Below are positions 1-5,659 of a stretch of 6,768 nucleotides of DNA, one piece after another. Position 1 is the stretch's first letter; each line of letters opens with the position of its first letter. Both the position numbers and the translations under genes were made by a program. Source of the stretch: Bacteroidales bacterium (lineage in GTDB: Bacteria > Bacteroidota > Bacteroidia > Bacteroidales > UBA932); NCBI GenBank assembly GCA_021443625.1, contig JABUTP010000011.1, positions 1 through 6,768 on the forward strand, given 5' to 3'. The notes beneath the pieces are model-generated. The model worked only from the letters and a program-made list of their open reading frames with translations. It searched no databases and had not been told where the DNA came from.

Positions 1-594
1 CATGAGGTCACCATATACGGCATCAATTTCCTCAGCGGTGTCACCTCCCACGAACACGCCGTGGTTCTGGAGCATAATCACCTTGGGCTCGAAGCCGCGT
101 TTGGCGCGGAATGCGCAAATCTCATCATATACTTTCTTGAAGAGAACGTAACCGGGGTCAGTGTAGGGAATGAAGAGCACGTCTTCACCGAAAATGGCCT
201 TGCACTCGGCTTCTGCATTTACACTGCACATCAAACCGCAAACCAGTGTCGGATGGAGATGTACAACGTATTTTGCGGCCATTGCATTGTGGAGGGAAGT
301 CTCAACCGACGGTCTGCGGTCGGGGGTGAGGCAGGCTGCCGCCAGATCCCTTTTGACTTCATCCTCACGTTTTGCAGTGTCGCTGCTATAGATCTTGGTC
401 CCCATAGTGTTGAGGAGGGCCCTGTCAAGCACTGCGAATCCGTCTTCGGTAATGGTGGCGAGAGCGTGACCGCTTGCCTTGACCCAAAGTTTGTCTTCGC
501 TCTTGTAAGATGTGTTTCCGCCTCCGGCAATGACAAAACGGCTGTCACTGCCGTATTTGCGCGAAAGTTCCACAAGGATATCTGTTTCTTTCAT
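1..594 (-). CDS. Class II aldolase/adducin-family protein, N-terminal part (3' end cut by window edge)
   Basis: The visible 198 codons match the class II aldolase fold (fuculose-/rhamnulose-1-phosphate aldolase and relatives). These are zinc enzymes that cleave or epimerise phosphorylated sugars in the cytoplasm. A glycine-rich GGGNTS element at residues 24-29 and KASG at 39-42 match the family's substrate phosphate-binding loops. SVE at 96-98 supplies the expected acidic residue. HLH at 112-114 and NHG with H178 supply the three zinc histidines. All key residues are present, so the enzyme should be active. The ATG at 592-594 lies one base after the stop of the PHP gene (stop 596-598), so the two are surely co-transcribed and probably translationally coupled. 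There is no Shine-Dalgarno; the leader is AT-rich. Some family members end near 200-250 residues, whereas others are longer or fused to a short-chain dehydrogenase. The full length lies outside the window. Family is confident; the substrate is unknown. Confidence 0.9.
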   Translation of the reverse strand, partial: MKETDILVELSRKYGSDSRFVIAGGGNTSYKSEDKLWVKASGHALATITEDGFAVLDRALLNTMGTKIYSSDTAKREDEVKRDLAAACLTPDRRPSVETSLHNAMAAKYVVHLHPTLVCGLMCSVNAEAECKAIFGEDVLFIPYTDPGYVLFKKVYDEICAFRAKRGFEPKVIMLQNHGVFVGGDTAEEIDAVYGDLM

Positions 595-595
595 A

Positions 596-1786
596 TTAAA
601 TCTGTTCTTTGATAAGTTTGTCTCCAAGTGCGATGAATTCGTCGCGACGGCTCAAATCGGGAGTTCCGTCTGCGTCAAGCCAACCCTGCTTTCCTTCAGC
701 CACGAGGTACTGGTGGGCAGCCACGATGCAGGCTCCGTAGTAGTTAAGCTCCTTGAGTCTCGGGGTAAGGTCCACCCCACCCCTTGCGGCGAGCTTTATC
801 GGCTCCATTGCGGGGGTGTTGTGCTCACTTCCGAAGGTTACAACAAATCCGTTGTCCCACAGATAGTTCGAGTATTGCTCAAGCACTTCCACGCTGTTGC
901 GGGTGGTGATGAACTCCACGCTGTGGAAACCGCGCTCCTTGAGAGTGGATGCAGCTTTCTGCAAATCCCCTTCAAAGTCGGTGAATCCACCTTTGGCATC
1001 GTCTGCAAGGAAGGGATATGTGGGGATGCCGCCGGCTGCAAGGATTATGTTGCGGACGGTTGCCATAGGGAGGAAAGCCTTGGGATCCTCGGGAACGAAA
1101 GCCGCACCCGATGCCTTGAGCAGGTTGCCGCGAATTTCGTTTTCAACCTTCGCATCGTCCTTTATGTCGCTCTTGAGGGCCTTCCCGCCAAAGAGTTTCT
1201 CGTAAAATGCAATCTGATCCGACTCCGAAGAGAAGAGATCGGCCACTGCCAGACGTATGGCCTTGGCAAGGTGGCGCTCACGTACCGAACCTTTGGTGAG
1301 GGTGGCTTTTATCTTTTCGAAATCGAAATCGACGTCGTAACCCAGCGATTTGAACAGTCCGCAGACTTTCCCGCACATCTGGGCGACCTGACGGTTGGCT
1401 TCGCCCCTGACCTCTTCAAGCTGCCTTGCCGGCTCGCCGCTGAGTTTTACGGGATAGGCCATACCCTTGCCGCTGAGATATGTTCTGCCGGGGTTTCCGG
1501 GGTCATTGACCCGGAGGCCGGCGGCCTGATCTTCGCTGTTGAGAGAGATGAACTCTATGCCCAGAAGGGGGTAGAGTTTGCGGTTGCGGGCTTCCGATAC
1601 CCACTCCGCATAGCCGTCCATAGAATAGAAATCGTTGATACCAACGACTTTGACGCCCTCTGCAGATGCTCTGTCCAAAGCATCCACAACACCCGAGAAC
1701 GCACTGAACGAATAAGGAGTATGGAGGTGTGCATTTACATCCACAACCTCCATACTCTTTTTGTTATTTTTACAACAGCAACCCAT
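596..1786 (-). CDS. Divergent PHP-domain protein (putative metal-dependent phosphoesterase-like)
   Basis: The ORF of 396 codons encodes a PHP (polymerase and histidinol phosphatase) fold, usually a metal-dependent phosphoesterase. Visible motifs are HLHTPYS (H20, H22), NDFYSMDG (D52, with F53 where the usual His sits), GIEF (E78) and GSEH (H322). The usual glycine-rich strand ending in AHP reads GGIPTYPF at 252-259, so that histidine is missing. A middle segment, SVRERHLAKA at 167-176, resembles the helical insert of larger PHP proteins. Two starts are possible. The ATG at 1784-1786 overlaps the E1 stop as TAATG and adds an odd N-terminus containing CCC and KNNKK. The ATG at 1751-1753 (Met12) would put the first metal histidine at residue 9, typical for PHP proteins, and follows an A-rich leader, but it is buried in a hairpin. 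Length from Met12 is 385. The downstream aldolase begins 1 bp after the stop. Fold assignment is fairly sure; activity and substrate are not known. Confidence 0.82.
   Translation of the reverse strand: MGCCCKNNKKSMEVVDVNAHLHTPYSFSAFSGVVDALDRASAEGVKVVGINDFYSMDGYAEWVSEARNRKLYPLLGIEFISLNSEDQAAGLRVNDPGNPGRTYLSGKGMAYPVKLSGEPARQLEEVRGEANRQVAQMCGKVCGLFKSLGYDVDFDFEKIKATLTKGSVRERHLAKAIRLAVADLFSSESDQIAFYEKLFGGKALKSDIKDDAKVENEIRGNLLKASGAAFVPEDPKAFLPMATVRNIILAAGGIPTYPFLADDAKGGFTDFEGDLQKAASTLKERGFHSVEFITTRNSVEVLEQYSNYLWDNGFVVTFGSEHNTPAMEPIKLAARGGVDLTPRLKELNYYGACIVAAHQYLVAEGKQGWLDADGTPDLSRRDEFIALGDKLIKEQI
1717..1757 (-). promoter_or_regulatory. Perfect 12-bp inverted repeat / mRNA hairpin at the 5' end of the PHP gene
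   Basis: The arms GAGTATGGAGGT (1717-1728) and ACCTCCATACTC (1746-1757) are exact reverse complements separated by 17 bases. In the minus-strand transcript they form a 12-bp stem, half G-C pairs. Three further pairs (GUG with CAC) can stack inside after one bulged U, leaving an 11-nt loop. The candidate start codon at 1751-1753 lies inside the 5' arm, and the 3' arm encodes the HLHTP part of the first PHP metal motif. Initiation at that codon would be blocked while the hairpin holds. A ribosome starting at 1784-1786, coupled to E1 termination, would melt it. The repeat is seen directly; the control role is inferred. Confidence 0.55.
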
Positions 1787-1788
1787 TA
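1784..1788 (-). other. TAATG stop-start overlap between E1 and PHP genes
   Basis: The E1 stop TAA (1786-1788) shares its last base with an in-frame ATG (1784-1786) of the PHP reading frame. Such overlaps commonly allow termination-reinitiation. Upstream, the end of E1 offers only a weak AGGTG. If Met12 is the true start, this overlap is incidental and the intergenic gap is 32 bp. Confidence 0.6.
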
Positions 1789-4260
1789 TACACCTGCTTT
1801 AGAGCGTTTGATAAGTTCTGCGCTGGTAAGGTTGGCCTTGGGGCTGTAACCTGCGATGGGAGCTATCTTCTCGTGATAAGCGTCGAGGAACCACTCGGGC
1901 TGAGGGAAGAATGCCTCTTCGAGTTCGTGGCAAGGGGTAATCCAGTTGCGGCTGCCGAGTACCACGGGTGCAGCGTCGAGATAGTTGAACGCGATGGATG
2001 CAACGTTGGCTGCAAGGTCGTTGAGGAACGATCCGCGGGCGGTGGCATCACCTGCAATGATAATCTTGCCGGTCTTCTTTACAGACTCGATAACCTTGTC
2101 GTAGTTGAAGGGAACAAGGCTGCGGGCGTCGATGACTTCGGCGCTGATGCCTTTTTCTGCGAAAAGGTCGGCGGCCTTGACGGCACGGTAGAGAGTTGCA
2201 CCTATGGAGAGGATGGTCACGTCGGAACCGACCCTCTTGACATCGGGTTCGCCGATGGGGATTTCGTAATATTCCCTGGGAACACCGCCCTCGTGGAACT
2301 CTTCGCCCTTACCGTAGATACGCTGGCTTTCGAAGAAGATTACGGGATCTGTTCCCTGGAGAGCCGCATTCATAAGACCCTTTGCATCGTAAGGAGTTGC
2401 GGGGAACACGACTTTGAGGCCGGGGATGTGGGCGCAGAGCGATGTCCAGTCCTGTGAGTGCTGTGCACCGTATTTGCTGCCGACTGAAACCCTGAGGACA
2501 ACGGGCATCTTGAGGATGTTGCCCGACATTGCCTGCCACTTGGGGAGCTGGTTGAACACCTCGTCACCGCAGCAGCCGAGGAAGTCGCAGTACATGATTT
2601 CGGGAATCACGCGGCCGCCGCACATTGCATAACCGATGGCTGTGCCGACGATGGCTGCCTCACTGATGGGGGAGTTGAAGAGACGATGGTAAGGAAGGGC
2701 TTCTGTAAGACCACGATATACTGCAAATGCTCCACCCCAGTCACGGTTCTCTTCACCGTAGGCAACGAGGGAGGCGTCCTTGTAGAATCTGTCGATGATG
2801 GCCTCAAAGAGGGCGTCCTTGATACCGAAGGTCTTGATGGCGCTGAAAGGCTTGCCGTTGGCATCGAAAGCGAAACGCTCCTTGGTGGCGAGCTGTTTTA
2901 CGCGGGGGTTCTCTTCCATAGGATGGTTAACCTCGGGAGTTGCGTCGCTCATTGAGTCAACACTGCCGTTTGAGAACATCATGTCGGCAAGAAGTTCGCT
3001 CTCCTTGTCGAGGTCCATACGGGGTGAGAGTTCGAGGTCGATGGCGAGCTTGTACATCTCGAAGATGATGCTCTGCTGCTTGGCGCAAATCTCCTCAAGT
3101 TCCTTCTTGGTGGCAACTTTGGCTTCGATGAGCTGCTTGCCGAAAGATTCGATGCAGTCAACTGCCTTCCAGGCTTCCATCTCCTCGGGAGTACGATAGG
3201 TGGAGGCGTCTGAAGGAGAGTGGCCTGCATAACGGTAAGTCACGATGTCAAGGAGGGCGGGTCCCTTCTTCTCGCGAAGGAGGGCGAGTTTGCGGCGGAA
3301 GCCGTCGATAACTGCCAGAGGGTTGTAACCGTCAACTCGCTCGGCGTGCATTGAATCGGGGTTGAAACCGGCACCGATGCGGGCTGCAAAGTTGTAGCCT
3401 TCGGTTTCGCCGCGGGTCTGTCCGCCCATTGCATACTGGTTGTCCATAATGCTGAAGAGAACGGGAAGACCGCCCTTCATATCACCTTCCCAAAGCTGGG
3501 TGTATTGATCCATCGATGCGAAAGTCATACCTTCCATAACGGGACCGCGTCCGAGCGAACCGTCTCCGATGTTGGCAACTACGACACCTTTCTTGCGGTT
3601 GATCTTCTTATAGAGGGCCGCACCCACTGCGATGGAACCCGAACCGCCCACGATGGCGTTGTTGGGATAGATTCCGAAGGGGGTGAAGAAGGTGTGCATA
3701 CTTCCGCCGAGACCCTTGTTGAAACCGGTGGTACGGGCAAAGATTTCAGCGATGGCACCGTAGATGAGGAAGTTCATACCGAGTTCCTTCACGCTGCCGC
3801 CCTTGAAACCTTTCTTGGCAACTGCCAATGTGGTGCCGCCCCAGAACTCTTCCATAATCTTGGTGAGTTCCTCATCGGAGAGAATCTCGATGCTGCGGAG
3901 ACCCTTTGCCAGGATTTCGCCGTGGCTGCGGTGGCTGCCGAAGATGAAGTCGTCGGTGGTGAGCTCATAGGCCATTCCGACTGCGGCTGCCTCCTGTCCC
4001 ATCGAAAGGTGGGCGGGACCGGGGTTGTTGTATTCAACGCCGTTGTAACCGCCGGTGGTCTTGACCGAGTTGAGCATGGTCTCGAACTCACGGATGGTGT
4101 ACATGTCGCGGTAAATGTGCTTGAGGTCCTCTTTGGTGAAGTTCTTCTCTTTGAGTTCCTCTTTGATGGTTTTGTTGTACTGATTGACCGGAATGGGGGC
4201 AATCTTTACTTCTGAAGCAGCGCGCAGAAACTGCGGATCTGCAAATTGTGACTTAGGCAT
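1786..4260 (-). CDS. 2-oxo acid dehydrogenase E1 component, fused alpha and beta subunits (thiamine diphosphate-dependent)
   Basis: This 824-residue protein joins E1 alpha (about residues 40-425) to E1 beta (about 475-824), subunits that are separate in most PDH and acetoin dehydrogenase systems. E1 decarboxylates the 2-oxo acid on thiamine diphosphate and passes the acyl group to the E2 lipoyl arm. Alpha-half signatures are MGQEAA (87-92), SHRSHGEILAKG (H113), GGSMH (185-189), the GDG diphosphate motif (D233) paired with N274 in MDNQYAMG, and GHSPSD (H347), equivalent to the regulatory-loop histidine region. Beta-half signatures are GEEN (502-505), SEAAIVGTAIG, GAQHSQ (H601) and HIPGLKVVFP. 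All catalytic positions are present. The D233-N274 spacing is 41 residues against 29 in human PDH E1 alpha, so about 12 residues are inserted. The start at 4258-4260 follows a 23-bp AT-rich gap after the E3 gene. The C-terminus overlaps the PHP gene by one base. The pieces mix PDH-like (AQHSQ) and branched-chain-like (DASTYR after the HS loop) features, so substrate is undecided: pyruvate, branched-chain oxo acids or acetoin. Confidence 0.95.
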   Translation of the reverse strand: MPKSQFADPQFLRAASEVKIAPIPVNQYNKTIKEELKEKNFTKEDLKHIYRDMYTIREFETMLNSVKTTGGYNGVEYNNPGPAHLSMGQEAAAVGMAYELTTDDFIFGSHRSHGEILAKGLRSIEILSDEELTKIMEEFWGGTTLAVAKKGFKGGSVKELGMNFLIYGAIAEIFARTTGFNKGLGGSMHTFFTPFGIYPNNAIVGGSGSIAVGAALYKKINRKKGVVVANIGDGSLGRGPVMEGMTFASMDQYTQLWEGDMKGGLPVLFSIMDNQYAMGGQTRGETEGYNFAARIGAGFNPDSMHAERVDGYNPLAVIDGFRRKLALLREKKGPALLDIVTYRYAGHSPSDASTYRTPEEMEAWKAVDCIESFGKQLIEAKVATKKELEEICAKQQSIIFEMYKLAIDLELSPRMDLDKESELLADMMFSNGSVDSMSDATPEVNHPMEENPRVKQLATKERFAFDANGKPFSAIKTFGIKDALFEAIIDRFYKDASLVAYGEENRDWGGAFAVYRGLTEALPYHRLFNSPISEAAIVGTAIGYAMCGGRVIPEIMYCDFLGCCGDEVFNQLPKWQAMSGNILKMPVVLRVSVGSKYGAQHSQDWTSLCAHIPGLKVVFPATPYDAKGLMNAALQGTDPVIFFESQRIYGKGEEFHEGGVPREYYEIPIGEPDVKRVGSDVTILSIGATLYRAVKAADLFAEKGISAEVIDARSLVPFNYDKVIESVKKTGKIIIAGDATARGSFLNDLAANVASIAFNYLDAAPVVLGSRNWITPCHELEEAFFPQPEWFLDAYHEKIAPIAGYSPKANLTSAELIKRSKAGV

Positions 4261-4283
4261 ATTATTATGTATTTATGATTCTG
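4261..4283 (-). other. AT-rich translation leader of the E1 gene, no Shine-Dalgarno
   Basis: The 23 bases between the E3 stop and the E1 start read on the minus strand as an almost pure A/T run (TAAATACATAATAAT just before ATG). There is no purine-rich ribosome-binding site, no hairpin and no room for a promoter. This supports co-transcription and a Bacteroidota-type initiation region. Confidence 0.6.
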
Positions 4284-5645
4284 TTAATGTATTGCGAATA
4301 CCGTTTCCTTGATGATTTCGCTTACTGTGGGGTGAGGGAAGATAATCTCCTTGAGACCGTCGATGGTCATCTCGGATTCGATGGCCATGCAGCAGCCGTA
4401 GAGCATTTCGCTCGAAGGGTTGCCCAGCATATGGACTCCGATAATCTCGCCGTGGCGGGCGCCCGTGAGGACTTTGCAGATGCCTTCGCCGCCTTCATTC
4501 TCGGCAACGAAACGGCCTGCGTAGGCCATGGGAAGGGTGACGCACTTGTAGTCGATGCCCTTTTCCTTGGCTTCACGCTCGGTAAGACCCACTCCGGCAA
4601 CTTCGGGATTGGTATAGACGATGCTGGGAACGGCGTCGCAGCGCATGATGTCGTGACCGCCGCAGAGGTTGTTCACTACAATCTCACCTTCGCGGCTGGC
4701 GGTGTGGGCGAGCATGGGATAGCCGGCCACGCAGTCACCCGCTGCATACACGTTGGGAACGTTGGTGCGGAGCATGTTGTCCACCTTGATGCCGCGGTTG
4801 ACCTCGACTCCGATGTTTTCAAGGCCGATTCCGGCGGTGTTGCCGCGACGGCCCACCGATACCAGAATCTTGTCACCGCTCACGCGGCAGGTTTTGCCTT
4901 CGGCATCCTCATATACGACGGTATTGCCTTCGATGGCGGTAACCTTGCAGCGGAGATTGAACTCGATGCCTCTTTTGGCATATATCTTCTGGAGCATCGC
5001 GCTGATGTCGTCGTCGAGCGGACCGAGAATCTTGGGAAGCATCTCAACCACGGTAACCTTGGTGCCGAGAGTGTTGAAGAATGCGGCGAATTCCATACCG
5101 ATGACGCCGCCGCCGATTACCACAAGTTCCTTGGGCTGTTCGGTAAGGGCGAGAATCTCACGGTTGGTGACCACCACGTCGCCGGCTTCCTTGAGTCCGG
5201 GAATGGGGGGAACGAATGCCTCGCTGCCGGTGCAGATGAGGAGGTTGACTGCGACGTATTTCTCACCGCCGCAGGCAATGGTAATGCCTTCGGAGCCGCG
5301 GCTCTCGATGACAGCCTCACCTTTTACGACCTGAACCTTGTTGGCTTTCATCTGGGCGCCGATGCCCCCGACCAGCTTCTTTACCACCTTGTTTTTGCGG
5401 TCAACGATTTTCTTGTAATCGTAAGAGACGTTCTCCGCCTTTACGCCGTAGCTTTCGCCGTGCATTGCGTAGTTGTATACTTTGGCGCTGTAAAGCAGGG
5501 TTTTGGTGGGAATGCACCCTTCGTTGAGGCAGACACCGCCCAATTCGCGTTTTTCAAAAAGGACCACGCTAAGGCCCTTGGCTCCGGCACGCTCTGCAGC
5601 CACGTAACCTGCAGGACCGCCACCGATAATTGCAAGATCGAACAT
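4284..5645 (-). CDS. lpdA: Dihydrolipoamide dehydrogenase (E3)
   Basis: E3 reoxidises the dihydrolipoyl arm of E2 and passes electrons through a disulfide and FAD to NAD+. The 453-residue protein has full family length and all landmarks. The N-terminal FAD-binding Rossmann motif is GGGPAG (8-13). The redox disulfide is in GGVCLNEGCIPTK (C39, C44). The second Rossmann motif for NAD is GGGVIG (178-183), with E201 ending the second strand, which favours NAD+ over NADP+. AAGD at 301-304 contacts FAD, and the C-terminal HPTVSE (H438, E443) is the catalytic His-Glu pair donated across the dimer. No motif is degraded. The ATG at 5643-5645 puts the first Rossmann strand at the very N-terminus, as expected, and follows the E2 stop by a 14-bp AT-rich gap without a Shine-Dalgarno. 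There is no N-terminal lipoyl domain, unlike some complex-linked E3 proteins. Its position between E2 and E1 makes it the dedicated E3 of this complex. Confidence 0.97.
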   Translation of the reverse strand: MFDLAIIGGGPAGYVAAERAGAKGLSVVLFEKRELGGVCLNEGCIPTKTLLYSAKVYNYAMHGESYGVKAENVSYDYKKIVDRKNKVVKKLVGGIGAQMKANKVQVVKGEAVIESRGSEGITIACGGEKYVAVNLLICTGSEAFVPPIPGLKEAGDVVVTNREILALTEQPKELVVIGGGVIGMEFAAFFNTLGTKVTVVEMLPKILGPLDDDISAMLQKIYAKRGIEFNLRCKVTAIEGNTVVYEDAEGKTCRVSGDKILVSVGRRGNTAGIGLENIGVEVNRGIKVDNMLRTNVPNVYAAGDCVAGYPMLAHTASREGEIVVNNLCGGHDIMRCDAVPSIVYTNPEVAGVGLTEREAKEKGIDYKCVTLPMAYAGRFVAENEGGEGICKVLTGARHGEIIGVHMLGNPSSEMLYGCCMAIESEMTIDGLKEIIFPHPTVSEIIKETVFAIH

Positions 5646-5659
5646 ATTGTGATTTTTAA
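5646..5659 (-). other. AT-rich translation leader of the E3 gene, no Shine-Dalgarno
   Basis: Fourteen bases separate the E2 stop from the E3 ATG, read on the minus strand as TTAAAAATCACAAT. No ribosome-binding site complementary to 16S rRNA is visible. The short gap shows that E2 and E3 share a transcript. Confidence 0.6.

Noticed and set aside
61..612. Plus-strand open frame over the aldolase gene
   Set aside because: The minus strand carries all zinc ligands and the phosphate-binding loop of the class II aldolase family; the plus frame is its shadow.
1717..1757. Intrinsic transcription terminator between E1 and the PHP gene
   Set aside because: The hairpin is followed on the minus strand by CTTATTCG, not a run of U, and it lies inside the coding sequence of the PHP gene.
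512..1849. A 445-codon plus-strand open frame over the PHP gene
   Set aside because: It is antisense to the PHP reading frame, with no domain signature, no leader and no neighbour on the same strand; it is explained by codon bias.
3505..4215. Plus-strand open frame of 236 codons over the E1 alpha half
   Set aside because: It is antisense to strongly conserved E1 catalytic motifs, and its composition (Glu/Asp/Gly/Val-rich) is typical of a complementary-strand artefact.
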